A stretch of DNA of 17,310 bases from an uncultured Balneolaceae bacterium (GCA_938003885.1 CALKWT010000291.1:1-17310); one strand, 5' to 3'; counted from the first letter of the stretch, positions 6,944 through 15,521 are shown. A program made the numbers and translations. The notes: generated from the sequence alone by a model not told the origin.

Positions 6944-8035
6944 ATGCGAAAAATCATAGTACTGGTTCTACTTTTTTCTGTACTGGGTTCCCTTAAGGTG
7001 GATGCCCAGGATCGTGTAACAGAAAATGTTTTCTTCATTACACTGGATGGCCTCCGATGGCAGGAATTATATGGGGGGATTGATGAGAAGTTGATGGTTC
7101 ATGAGGACTATGTTCGTAATTCTGACGCACTCCGTGAGCAGTTCTGGGCGGACAGTGCGGAAGAAAGAAGAGAGAAGCTTATGCCTTTCTTCTGGTCTAC
7201 GATCGTGGGAGAAGGCCAGCTTTACGGCAACCGGGATCTGAATAACCGGGTGGATGTCACCAACGGCAGAAACTTCTCCTATCCGGGATATAATGAGATC
7301 CTGACAGGTTTTGCAGATGATAACGTTGACAGCAACGCAAAAATCTGGAATGCAAACAAGACAGTTCTTGAGTTTGTAAATGAACAGCCTGCATATCGTG
7401 GCAGTGTGGCAGCCTTTGCCTCATGGGATGTCTTTCCATATATCATCAACAGCGAACGGAGCGGGATTCCGGTAAATGCTGCTTTTGAACCGGTTGAACA
7501 CCAAAATCTGACCGAAAGGGAAAAACTGTTGAATCAGCTGCTCTTTGAAATTCCCGGCCCGTGGGGTGGTGTAAGGTTGGATGCATTTACTCACTATTTC
7601 GCTTTGGAGTACGCCATAAAGTATCAACCAAACCTGCTTTATATCGGTTATGGTGAAACCGACGACTTTGCTCACGACGGGAACTATGAAGCGTATATTA
7701 AATCAGCCAGACAGACGGATCAGTTCATTTCCGATCTTTGGGACTTCGTTCAGAAACATCCGGCATACCGGAACAAAACTACCTTTGTAATCACCACGGA
7801 TCACGGCAGGGGAACGGAACCTATCGACACCTGGCGTAGTCACGGAAGCAATATTGAAGGGGCTGAGGAGATATGGATCGCTGTTATCGGCCCTGATACA
7901 CCTCATCTGGGTGAAGTCAGCGAAGAAGGCCAGCTCTACCAGAACCAGGTTGCCTCGACAGTTGCCAGATTTTTGGGGCTTAATTATCAGAACCGGGTTA
8001 CACCCGGAGAGTGGATAAGGTCTGCATTCAGATAG
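6944..8035 (+). CDS. Alkaline-phosphatase-superfamily hydrolase, secreted
   Basis: Metal-dependent phosphatase, phosphodiesterase or sulfatase-like enzyme of 363 residues. A Sec signal peptide (MRKIIVLVLLFSVLGSLKVDA) is probably cut before Gln22. Superfamily metal ligands are visible in order: Asp35 (FITLDGLRW), Asp240/Asp241 and His244 (GYGETDDFAHDGNY), Asp286-His287 (TTDHGRG) and His300 (SHGS). The nucleophile region is NFSYPGYNEILTG (about 110-122), where Ser112 or a nearby hydroxyl residue takes the place of the usual Ser/Thr. This motif set defines a Bacteroidota-rich subgroup often labelled 'alkaline phosphatase family' or phosphoglyceromutase-like; no substrate is established. The ATG is preceded by AGGA at a 5-base spacing, one of the better ribosome sites here. 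It probably shares a transcript with the TIM-barrel gene. Confidence 0.85.
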   Translation: MRKIIVLVLLFSVLGSLKVDAQDRVTENVFFITLDGLRWQELYGGIDEKLMVHEDYVRNSDALREQFWADSAEERREKLMPFFWSTIVGEGQLYGNRDLNNRVDVTNGRNFSYPGYNEILTGFADDNVDSNAKIWNANKTVLEFVNEQPAYRGSVAAFASWDVFPYIINSERSGIPVNAAFEPVEHQNLTEREKLLNQLLFEIPGPWGGVRLDAFTHYFALEYAIKYQPNLLYIGYGETDDFAHDGNYEAYIKSARQTDQFISDLWDFVQKHPAYRNKTTFVITTDHGRGTEPIDTWRSHGSNIEGAEEIWIAVIGPDTPHLGEVSEEGQLYQNQVASTVARFLGLNYQNRVTPGEWIRSAFR

Positions 8036-8422
8036 GCCGTTTCGAACTTCAGGCAGACAGGGGAGTCGACCTTGAGAAACTTCATAAATAAGTACCTTTC
8101 TTAGGTTTATAATCAACTTGTCTGCCGGGAAGCGGTATCTGTTGGTATCGATGAACAGCAAATACCGACTCATGGCAGGGAGTGCTGCCTGTCTGAAGTC
8201 TTCAGTCATTGCCCAAAAGCCAATGTAAACTTTATATTTAATTGGGTATACTTACAACTCCGTGACTTCAGAATGATAACCGAAACATCAGACAGACAGC
8301 GGTTTCACGCCAAGCCTTCTTGTAGTACGGTTCCGTGAAGCTGACATCCGGACTATCCTTAGTGGTTCCGTCAGAGGTGGAAATCATTACCCCTTGCCGT
8401 CGTGCCATCATCTTTCTTTGCT
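8036..8422. other. Gene-free, strongly self-complementary leader region of the symporter gene
   Basis: No gene is supported in this 387-base gap. Four related segments alternate in orientation: 8047-8060 (+), 8119-8132 (-), 8185-8198 (-) and 8288-8300 (+), all variants of CTTCAGrCAGrCAG. The first can pair with the third (12 Watson-Crick pairs, one G-U, one mismatch) or with the second, and the fourth can pair with the third. Nested inside are hairpins at 8088-8110 and 8133-8167 (11 pairs with a 3-base bulge). GGTTCCGT occurs twice (8329-8336, 8364-8371). This could be a structured RNA leader or a decayed palindromic repeat element; it matches no RNA family I recognise. Confidence 0.45.
8047..8198. 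repeat. Imperfect inverted repeat enclosing two hairpins
   Basis: The ends CTTCAGGCAGACAG (8047-8060) and CTGCCTGTCTGAAG (8185-8198) are imperfect 14-base inverted repeats around about 124 bases. The inner part folds into a bulged stem (ATAA-gt-ACCT with AGGT-TTAT, 8088-8110) and a longer one (CGGTAT-CTGTT with AACAG-caa-ATACCG, 8133-8167). The size and shape would suit either a MITE-like element or a multi-branched RNA. No flanking duplication is obvious. Confidence 0.45.
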
Positions 8423-10060
8423 ATGACTTTTTCTTTTCTCGATTTCGTTGTCTTTTTTCTTTACTGTGTATTTATCATCGGTATCGGCCTTTGGGTTTCC
8501 AGGGATAAAAAAGGGTATCAAAAGAGTGCTGAAGACTATTTTTTGGCTGGTAAAACCCTGCCGTGGTGGGCAATAGGTGCTTCACTGATCGCAGCCAATA
8601 TCTCGGCTGAACAGATTATTGGGATGTCAGGTTCCGGTTTTGCAGTGGGTCTGGCCATCGCCTCCTATGAATGGATGGCTGCGGTTACTTTGCTGCTTGT
8701 TGGAAAATATCTATTGCCGGTTTTCATTGAAAAAGAGCTCTATACCATTCCCGAGTTTGTTGAGAAAAGGTTCAATACCACGCTCAAATCCATACTGGCC
8801 ATCTTCTGGATTGCTCTCTTTGTCTTTGTGAATCTTACGACGGTATTATATCTGGGGGGGAAAGCCCTTGATACCATTATAGGAACCGGAGATAACAGCT
8901 ACCTGCTTTACTCCATGATCGGTCTGGCTCTAATTGCAGCAGCATACTCCCTCTACGGCGGCCTCTCGGCGGTGGCGTGGACGGATGTCATTCAGGTTGC
9001 ACTGCTGATTATCGGGGGTCTGGTCACCACAATAATTGCCCTCAACTATCTGACACCTGACGGAGGAGTTCTGAATGGTCTTTCGCACCTGTATACCTCA
9101 GCTGAAGATAAATTTCATATGATTCTGGACCGTTCCAATCCCGAGTTTATGAATCTTCCCGGAATCTCTGTATTGATAGGGGGGATGTGGGTGGCAAACC
9201 TCTATTACTGGGGATTCAATCAATATATTATTCAACGTGCACTGGCTGCAAAATCTCTGGATGAAGCACAAAAAGGGATTATTTTTGCAGCATCTTTAAA
9301 GCTGATTATACCTTTGATCGTTGTGATCCCCGGAATCATCGTCTATGTACTCTATACACAACCTGAAGGCACGGCATTCATTCCGGGTATGGAGGCCATA
9401 TTCAATACCCCGGATGGAGGCATCGTTTACGACAACGCTTACCCGTGGCTGATGAAGGTCTTTCTCTCTCCCGGACTCCTTGGGCTGGTAACTGCGGCGT
9501 TGGCTGCGGCCATCATCTCTTCCCTGGCATCGATGGTCAACTCTGTGGCAACGATCTTTACGATGGATATTTACGTCCCTTATTTCAACAAAAACGCTAC
9601 CGATAAGCAGACGGTCAATACCGGTCGTATCGTCGCGGCTGTTGCACTGATCGTAGCTGTTTTGGTTGCACCCCAGCTGAGTTCTGTGCCCCAGGTATTC
9701 CAATATATCCAAGAGTATACGGGGCTGGTCAGTCCGGGTATACTTGCTGTTTTTATCATGGGTCTGTTTTGGAATAAAACAACAACCAAAGGGGCAATAT
9801 ATGGGGTTTTGGCTTCTCTTCCGATAGCACTTATTTTGAAACTGGCACCGTTGGGCCTTCCATTCCTGGATCAGATGTTCTATACCCTCATCCTGACCAT
9901 CGTCATTATTGTCGGGGTGAGTTTGACAACCAATCCCCATCACGAGGATCCCAAAGCGATCCAAACCACTTCAGATACGTTCAGAACGAGTCCCGCTTTT
10001 AATATCGGATCCTACTCAGTACTCATTATCGTTGCTGTGCTGTATGCAATTTTCTGGTGA
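8423..10060 (+). CDS. sglT: Sodium/galactose (glucose) symporter of the SSS family, vSGLT-like
   Basis: Inner-membrane sodium-driven sugar importer of 545 residues with about 14 membrane segments. It resembles the well-studied Vibrio SGLT almost end to end, including SRDKKG, EDYFLAGK, WWAIGASLIAANISAEQIIGMSGSG, ASYEWM, YTIPEFVEKRFN, YYWGFNQYIIQR, EAQKGI, FQYIQEYTGLVSPGILAVF and the final LYAIFW. Residues in segments that contact galactose in vSGLT are kept: Gln64, Glu83, Asn266 and Lys293. The Ser366-Ser367 pair of the sodium site is also present. A GTG at 8402 would add seven residues, but the ATG at 8423 fits the family's N-terminus better. It is the first gene of the galactose cluster, 43 bases before galK, so galactose (or glucose) is a strong substrate guess. 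The gap upstream is highly structured and may regulate it. Confidence 0.93.
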   Translation: MTFSFLDFVVFFLYCVFIIGIGLWVSRDKKGYQKSAEDYFLAGKTLPWWAIGASLIAANISAEQIIGMSGSGFAVGLAIASYEWMAAVTLLLVGKYLLPVFIEKELYTIPEFVEKRFNTTLKSILAIFWIALFVFVNLTTVLYLGGKALDTIIGTGDNSYLLYSMIGLALIAAAYSLYGGLSAVAWTDVIQVALLIIGGLVTTIIALNYLTPDGGVLNGLSHLYTSAEDKFHMILDRSNPEFMNLPGISVLIGGMWVANLYYWGFNQYIIQRALAAKSLDEAQKGIIFAASLKLIIPLIVVIPGIIVYVLYTQPEGTAFIPGMEAIFNTPDGGIVYDNAYPWLMKVFLSPGLLGLVTAALAAAIISSLASMVNSVATIFTMDIYVPYFNKNATDKQTVNTGRIVAAVALIVAVLVAPQLSSVPQVFQYIQEYTGLVSPGILAVFIMGLFWNKTTTKGAIYGVLASLPIALILKLAPLGLPFLDQMFYTLILTIVIIVGVSLTTNPHHEDPKAIQTTSDTFRTSPAFNIGSYSVLIIVAVLYAIFW

Positions 10061-10103
10061 TCAGGTCAGATTATTTTAAATATGGTGATTTCTTCAGGAG
10101 TTT

Positions 10104-11267
10104 ATGAATCAGATATCAGAACGCATTCGTCTGGAATTTAAAAACCGTTTTCAGAAAGAGTATATCGAAATCCACGCACCCGGCAGAGTCAACCTGATCG
10201 GGGAGCATACAGACTACAACGGAGGGTTTGTCATGCCGGCAGCGATAGACAAGAAGATCGTCCTGGCGATGGCCAAAAACAACCTCGACAAAATCCGGCT
10301 CTTCTCGGTTGATATGGAAGAAAGCTTTGAGGTAGATTATGCACCCCGTCAGAAGAAAAGCCCATTACACTGGGCCAATTACATTTTAGGGGTGGCTGAT
10401 CAGCTGCAGCTCAATGACTATAAAATAGGAGGATTTGATTGTGTTTTTGGGGGAGATATACCCATAGGAGCGGGCCTCTCCTCATCTGCAGCCCTGGAGG
10501 GAGGAGTGGCTCTCGGTCTGTCGGAACTCTTTGAACTGAACCTCTCTAAAATGGAGATGACCCTATTGAGCCAGAAAGCCGAAAACGATTTTGTGGGTGT
10601 GCAGTGTGGCATCATGGATCAATTTGCCAGTATCCATGGAAAAAGGGGGCATGTGATAAAACTTGATTGCCGTTCATTGGAATATGAGCTATTCCCTTTT
10701 CGAAATCGGGATATCGAAATCTTGCTGTGCGACACGAAAGTTCGCAGGGAGCTGGCCACATCTGAATACAACATCCGTCGCCAGCAGTGTGAACAGGGTG
10801 TAAAAGTTTTACAGCAATATGATCCGGCAATCAAAAGCCTGAGAGATGTGGAGATCGCCTTGTTGGAAATACACAAAAAAGAGCTGGATCTGGTGGTGTA
10901 TAACCGTAGCAAATTTGTTTTGGAAGAGAACGAACGGGTCAGGGAGGCGGGTGATGCACTTGTCAACAATGATTTTAATCTTTTCGGACGAAAAATGTTT
11001 GAATCCCATGCCGGTTTGAGGGATCTGTACGAAGTCAGCAGTGAAGAGCTGGACCTGTTGGTTGATATCGCAGATACCATTGAGGGCGTCTATGGCTCAC
11101 GCATGATGGGAGGCGGTTTTGGCGGCTGTACCATCAGCCTTGTTCACAAAGATGCTGTGGACTATTTTTCTTCCAAGATAAAAAAAGAATACCGTGAAAA
11201 AACAGGGAATAGCCTCCCGGTCTACAGGGCTGCAATCAGCGACGGTACAAAACGAATCAAACTATAG
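10104..11267 (+). CDS. galK: Galactokinase
   Basis: Cytoplasmic GHMP kinase of 387 residues that phosphorylates galactose at C1 with ATP, the first step of the Leloir pathway. The galactokinase signature PGRVNLIGEHTDYNGG is at residues 26-40. The ATP-binding GHMP motif GAGLSSSAA is at 122-130, the catalytic Asp172 is in CGIMDQFAS, and the C-terminal GGGFGGC motif lies at about 337-343. Length is normal for the family and no lesion is seen. An AGGAG lies only three bases before the ATG, which is close for a ribosome site. It sits between the symporter (43 bases) and galT (7 bases), so the three are almost certainly cotranscribed. The context makes galactokinase much more likely than another GHMP kinase. 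Confidence 0.96.
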   Translation: MNQISERIRLEFKNRFQKEYIEIHAPGRVNLIGEHTDYNGGFVMPAAIDKKIVLAMAKNNLDKIRLFSVDMEESFEVDYAPRQKKSPLHWANYILGVADQLQLNDYKIGGFDCVFGGDIPIGAGLSSSAALEGGVALGLSELFELNLSKMEMTLLSQKAENDFVGVQCGIMDQFASIHGKRGHVIKLDCRSLEYELFPFRNRDIEILLCDTKVRRELATSEYNIRRQQCEQGVKVLQQYDPAIKSLRDVEIALLEIHKKELDLVVYNRSKFVLEENERVREAGDALVNNDFNLFGRKMFESHAGLRDLYEVSSEELDLLVDIADTIEGVYGSRMMGGGFGGCTISLVHKDAVDYFSSKIKKEYREKTGNSLPVYRAAISDGTKRIKL

Positions 11268-11274
11268 ATCAACC

Positions 11275-12321
11275 ATGGCACTGAATCTGACACAGCACTC
11301 ACATCGAAGGTTAAACATACTAACCGGTGAATGGGTTCAGGTGAGTCCGCACAGAACCAAGCGGCCCTGGCAGGGGAAAAGGGAAGATCACCCTGAGGAG
11401 ACCCGACCTGAATATGATCCGGGTTGTTATCTCTGTCCGGGCAATGAGAGGGCAGGGGGGGATAGAAATCCTGAATATCAGTCGACCCACTCGTTTACCA
11501 ACGATTTTTCAGCCTTGACGGAGGATACACCCTCCATTGAATTTAATCAACAGAATCTGCTGGTAGCCAGAGGTGAGAAAGGGGTTTGCAAAGTGATCTG
11601 CTTTTCACCGCGACACGATCTCACCCTTCCGGAACTGTCCCTCCCGCAGCTTCGAAACATTGTCGATCTATGGGTGAGTGAGTATGAGAAGCTGGGCAAA
11701 AGGCCTTATGTAAATTATGTTCAGATCTTTGAAAATAAAGGGGAGATCATGGGTTGCAGCAACCCGCATCCTCACGGGCAAATATGGGCGCAGGAAACCA
11801 TACCTGATGAGCCTGCGAAAGAGGGGATTCAATTTGAAAATCACTATCGGCAAACAGGCAATACACTGCTTTCGGACTATCTGAAACTGGAACTCTCCCT
11901 CAATGAGAGGATCGTAGCCGAGAATGATGATTTTGTAGTACTGGTACCTTTTTGGGCTTTTTGGCCGTTTGAGACGCTTCTGATTAGTAAGCGTTCTTTT
12001 GGAAGGTTTACGGATATGAATGAATCTGAGAAGGACTCACTCGCCGCGATCATTCGAACAATAACTACGAAATACGATAATCTGTTTGAAATCTCATTTC
12101 CCTATTCTGCGGGTTTTCATCCTGCTCCGACCGATGGTAAGGAGCATCCGGAATGGCATTTTCATATGCACTTCTATCCCCCGCTGCTCCGTTCAGCCAG
12201 TATAAAAAAGTTCCGGGTAGGATATGAAATGCTCGCCTCCCCTCAAAGAGACATTACACCTGAATATAGTGCTGGTTTGTTGAAGGGGTTGTCGGATGTG
12301 CATTATAAAAGGGTTCAATGA
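11275..12321 (+). CDS. galT: UDP-glucose--hexose-1-phosphate uridylyltransferase
   Basis: Second Leloir enzyme: swaps galactose-1-phosphate with UDP-glucose to give glucose-1-phosphate and UDP-galactose. Protein of 348 residues, normal for the family. The CYLC pair at 51-54 is the typical metal site, and the active-site HPH (residues 165-167, in SNPHPHGQIWA) holds the histidine that carries UMP. The C-terminal HPEWHFHMHFYPP also matches. The frame is open back to 11194, but that part overlaps galK and lacks family sequence, so the ATG at 11275 is preferred; MALNLTQHSHRRLN is a usual start. It follows galK by 7 bases, and its stop codon overlaps the next start (ATGA). UDP-galactose must be recycled by GalE, which is not in the window. 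Confidence 0.95.
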   Translation: MALNLTQHSHRRLNILTGEWVQVSPHRTKRPWQGKREDHPEETRPEYDPGCYLCPGNERAGGDRNPEYQSTHSFTNDFSALTEDTPSIEFNQQNLLVARGEKGVCKVICFSPRHDLTLPELSLPQLRNIVDLWVSEYEKLGKRPYVNYVQIFENKGEIMGCSNPHPHGQIWAQETIPDEPAKEGIQFENHYRQTGNTLLSDYLKLELSLNERIVAENDDFVVLVPFWAFWPFETLLISKRSFGRFTDMNESEKDSLAAIIRTITTKYDNLFEISFPYSAGFHPAPTDGKEHPEWHFHMHFYPPLLRSASIKKFRVGYEMLASPQRDITPEYSAGLLKGLSDVHYKRVQ

Positions 12322-14456
12322 AACCTTCTGCTCTACCATTACTTGTCATTGTACTTATATCAGCAGCTTTTATACTATATTGGAATTTGGCTGAACGCCC
12401 TTCTTCAGCTACCCGGGCGAGTGCGAATTGGCAAGAATATCAGGGTGGGCCAGAGCGCAGCCAATATTCCATGTTAACCCAGATCACCCCTGAGAATGTT
12501 CATAAACTGGAAATGGCCTGGGAATATCATACCGGGGTCTTTGGAGAAATGCAGACCAACCCGATTATTATCGATGGCACACTATATGCGATGACAGCGG
12601 ATGCACAGCCATTTGCCCTTAATGCAGCAACAGGAGAGGAGTATTGGCGCCGGGAGATCCCGGAAGATGAAAGAAGTTTAAGCATCAGCAGGGGTGTGGT
12701 AAATTGGGAAGATGGCGATGACAAAAGAATTCTATATACCAATGGAGAATGGTTGTATGCTGTTGATGCGCGAACGGGAGAGCTTATTCTTTCTTTCGGT
12801 GTTGATGGCCGTACAAATCTGAAGGCCGGTCTGGGAGAGACAGCCGACGATAGATTTGTGGGTTCCACTTCCCCGGGTACCGTTTATAATGATTTGATCA
12901 TCATGCCCTTGCGTGTTTCGGAAGGGCATGATGCGGCTCCGGGTCATGTTCAGGCCTTTAACATAAAGACAGGCGCACTGGAGTGGGTTTTTCATACCAT
13001 CCCGCATCCAGGAGAGCATGGGTATGATACCTGGCCGCAAGAAGCCTATAAAAATAAGGATATCGGCGGGGCCAATAATTGGGCCGGCATGGCTATAGAC
13101 CGCAACCGGGGTATCGTCTATGTGCCGACTGGTTCGGCCGCTTTTGATTTTTACGGAGCTAACCGTATGGGACAAAATTTATTTGCAAATACTCTGTTGG
13201 CACTGGATGCAAAAACTGGTGAACGCATCTGGCACTATCAGATCGTGCGGCGAGACATTCTCGATCGGGATCTGCCGGCTCCTCCCAACCTGATTACCCT
13301 TAACCGCAATGGAAAACAGATTGATGCCGTGGCACAGATTACCAAGCAGGGGTATGTTTTTGTATTCGACAGAGTGACCGGTGAACCACTATTCCCGATT
13401 GAGGATCGTCCGGTGCCGGCCTCTGATGTTCCGGGCGAGATAGCCTGGCCAACCCAACCCTTTCCCACCAAACCAAAACCTTACGCCCGCCAATATTTGA
13501 CGGAAAATGATATCAGTCCCTATGCTGAAAATCGGAAAGAGTTAGTGGAAATATTTCGTAACAGCCGGTCTGAAGGACCATTTACCCCGCTTAGCGAACA
13601 GGGTACCATCGTCTTTCCCGGACTTGACGGAGGAGCTGAATGGGGAGGTGCTGCCACTGATCCCGAAGGTATCATCTACATAAACAGTAATGAAATGGCC
13701 TGGCATATTGCCTTGAACCCGGCTACCACAGAGGAAGAGCTTGCTGGACTAAGCCCTGGTGCACGTGTCTATACACTCCATTGTGCCGCATGCCATGGTT
13801 CTGGTCTTGGCGGAAATCCCGCCAGCGGATTTCCATCATTGATAAACCTGTCCGGCCATACGACGCCGGAAGAAGTAACAAGGGTAGTTTCGGGCGGACA
13901 AGGAATGATGCCGGCGTTCAACTATATATCGGATGAAGAGATGCAAGCCGTGGTTGAGTATCTGTTCAGGGACGGGGAGGATGAATCAGGGATAAACGAT
14001 GAGCCATTTGATTCATCTATACCGGAGGTCACCTATAGTATATCCGGCTATACCAAGTTTCTGGATAGTAATGGGCTTCCGGGAATCAGCCCTCCCTGGG
14101 GCACACTCAGTGCCATCGATCTGAATACCGGAGAATTCGTCTGGAAAATAAAGTATGGTGAATATCCCGATCTTACGGAGCAGGGGATACCCCAAACCGG
14201 AGCGGAAAGCTACGGTGGCCCGGTAGTAACGGCAAGCGGTTTACTGTTTATCGCCGGAACCAAAGATGGCAAGTTTCGGGCCTATGACAAAACCAATGGC
14301 GATTTACTATGGGAAACTCAGCTTCCGGCTGCTGCTTTTGCCACTCCCAGTACCTATGAGGCTGACGGGAAGCAGTACATTGTATTGCCCAGCGGGGGTA
14401 CCAAACTTGGTGCAGAGAGCGGAGATAGTTATGTGGCTTTTGCCTTGCCGGATTGA
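12318..14456 (+). CDS. PQQ-dependent sugar dehydrogenase with an inserted cytochrome c domain
   Basis: Quinoprotein of 712 residues that would oxidise a sugar or alcohol in the periplasm and pass electrons through heme c. An N-terminal hydrophobic segment (about 5-22) is a signal or membrane anchor. The propeller opens with WQEYQGGPERSQYSMLTQITPENV, typical of the glucose dehydrogenase type. LDGGAEWGGAATDPEGIIYINSNEM lies before the heme insert; CAACH (489-493) with Met530 or Met531 in GMMPAF as the likely axial ligand forms a cytochrome c domain. PPWGTLSAIDLNTGEFVWKI and GGPVVTASGLLFIAGTKDGKFRAYD follow in the last blades. It starts inside the galT stop codon (ATGA) behind an AGGG ribosome site, so translation is probably coupled. 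The substrate may be glucose, galactose, a disaccharide or another polyol. No PQQ synthesis genes are present, so the cofactor must be made elsewhere or taken up. Confidence 0.88.
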   Translation: MKPSALPLLVIVLISAAFILYWNLAERPSSATRASANWQEYQGGPERSQYSMLTQITPENVHKLEMAWEYHTGVFGEMQTNPIIIDGTLYAMTADAQPFALNAATGEEYWRREIPEDERSLSISRGVVNWEDGDDKRILYTNGEWLYAVDARTGELILSFGVDGRTNLKAGLGETADDRFVGSTSPGTVYNDLIIMPLRVSEGHDAAPGHVQAFNIKTGALEWVFHTIPHPGEHGYDTWPQEAYKNKDIGGANNWAGMAIDRNRGIVYVPTGSAAFDFYGANRMGQNLFANTLLALDAKTGERIWHYQIVRRDILDRDLPAPPNLITLNRNGKQIDAVAQITKQGYVFVFDRVTGEPLFPIEDRPVPASDVPGEIAWPTQPFPTKPKPYARQYLTENDISPYAENRKELVEIFRNSRSEGPFTPLSEQGTIVFPGLDGGAEWGGAATDPEGIIYINSNEMAWHIALNPATTEEELAGLSPGARVYTLHCAACHGSGLGGNPASGFPSLINLSGHTTPEEVTRVVSGGQGMMPAFNYISDEEMQAVVEYLFRDGEDESGINDEPFDSSIPEVTYSISGYTKFLDSNGLPGISPPWGTLSAIDLNTGEFVWKIKYGEYPDLTEQGIPQTGAESYGGPVVTASGLLFIAGTKDGKFRAYDKTNGDLLWETQLPAAAFATPSTYEADGKQYIVLPSGGTKLGAESGDSYVAFALPD

Positions 14457-14588
14457 TCTGTACATATTCCGTCTGATCAAGTATGCAATGTTGTGAGGGG
14501 TGTCTTTTTCATATTACGTGATTGTTCCATTTAGGAAAAGAATCCAAAATACCCTATAATCGAACAAAAAAGGATGGATATAAATAGT

Positions 14589-15521
14589 ATGAAGGTATTT
14601 TTTCTAACGTTTATTATTTTTGCTATGGCTCTTTCAGATCTAAAGGCACAATCACCGGTAGACCAATCAGCAGTTATAGGGAAATGGAATCTGACATTCC
14701 AAACCGACGAAGGCAGCTCACCCGGGTGGCTGGAAATTAAACAGTCCGGGAGAATAGCTTTAACGGGTCAATATGTGGGCAGTTTAGGAAGTGCAAGGCC
14801 GATCTCACACATAAAATTCTCCGAAGCGGATCAACAGTTTTCATTCACCATTCCACCTCAATGGGAGAGCGGAGATGATGATTTGAATTTTAGATTCAGA
14901 CTTGAGGGCGAAAAATTAACGGGCACGACACTGCGTGGCAGCGAAGTGATAAACTGGGAAGGGAAACGAGCTCCCTCTCTGGTAAGAAAGGATTCTCCTA
15001 TGTGGGCTGAACCTGTAAGCCTTCTGGACCAAAATCTGACAAAATGGAATCTTCCTGAAAATAATAATTTCACAATGGCGAACGGTATTCTGGTGAATAG
15101 CGAAGCAGGTGGAAATTTGATTTCGAAAGAATCATTTGAGGATTTCAAATTGCATGTAGAGTTCAGATACCCTGAAGGAAGTAACAGCGGCATCTATTTA
15201 AGAGGCCGATATGAAATTCAGATTGCAGACCAATATGGGATGGAGCCTGATGAGCGAACAATCGGCGGGGTTTATGGATTTATTCCTCCCAGTGAAAATG
15301 CTGCCAAACAGGCTGGTGAATGGCAAATCATGGATATCAAGTTGGTTGGCCGTATGATAACAGTGACTCTTAACGGTGTTGAAGTAATAAGCAATAGGCC
15401 TATAAAAGGAATAACGGGTGGTGCATTAGACAGCAATGAAGAACAGCCGGGACCCATTATGCTTCAGGGTGATCACGGGCCTGTTGAGTTCCGAAAGGTT
15501 GTTATCACACCGGCACCGTGA
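14589..15521 (+). CDS. 3-keto-disaccharide hydrolase family protein (DUF1080), secreted
   Basis: Secreted protein of 310 residues. From the ATG at 14589 the signal peptide is MKVFFLTFIIFAMALSDLKAQ; an in-frame ATG at 14574 would add five residues. Residues about 25-115 form a beta-rich unit (GKWNLTFQTDEGSSPGWLEIKQSG...) of unknown function. From about 135 the DUF1080 jelly-roll domain shows SLLDQNLTKWNL, FEDFKLHVEFRYPEGSNSGIYLRGRYEIQIAD, VYGFIPPSENAAKQAGEW and GALDSNEEQPGPIMLQGDHGPVEFRKV, all family landmarks. The family includes hydrolases that cleave 3-keto-glycosides. It follows the quinoprotein gene by 132 bases; a TATAAT lies at 14555-14560 but no good -35 box. Secretion puts it in the same compartment as the quinoprotein. 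The exact activity is inferred. Confidence 0.85.
   Translation: MKVFFLTFIIFAMALSDLKAQSPVDQSAVIGKWNLTFQTDEGSSPGWLEIKQSGRIALTGQYVGSLGSARPISHIKFSEADQQFSFTIPPQWESGDDDLNFRFRLEGEKLTGTTLRGSEVINWEGKRAPSLVRKDSPMWAEPVSLLDQNLTKWNLPENNNFTMANGILVNSEAGGNLISKESFEDFKLHVEFRYPEGSNSGIYLRGRYEIQIADQYGMEPDERTIGGVYGFIPPSENAAKQAGEWQIMDIKLVGRMITVTLNGVEVISNRPIKGITGGALDSNEEQPGPIMLQGDHGPVEFRKVVITPAP

Noticed and set aside
7703..8209. 168-codon open frame on the minus strand across the end of the phosphatase-like gene
   Set aside because: It overlaps conserved coding sequence in antisense and continues into a region of inverted repeats; no domain is recognisable.
8047..8300. CRISPR-like array
   Set aside because: The repeats are inverted as well as direct, unequal in spacing and not identical, and no cas genes are present.
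9296..9964. 222-codon open frame on the minus strand inside the symporter gene
   Set aside because: It is antisense to a strongly conserved transporter and has an odd Gln/His/Arg-rich composition.
11194..11274. Upstream extension of galT inside galK
   Set aside because: It overlaps the 3' end of galK and has no resemblance to the GalT N-terminus.
14453..14480. TTGATC/GATCAA inverted repeat after the quinoprotein gene as a terminator
   Set aside because: The stem is only six bases, overlaps the stop codon and has no T-run directly after it.
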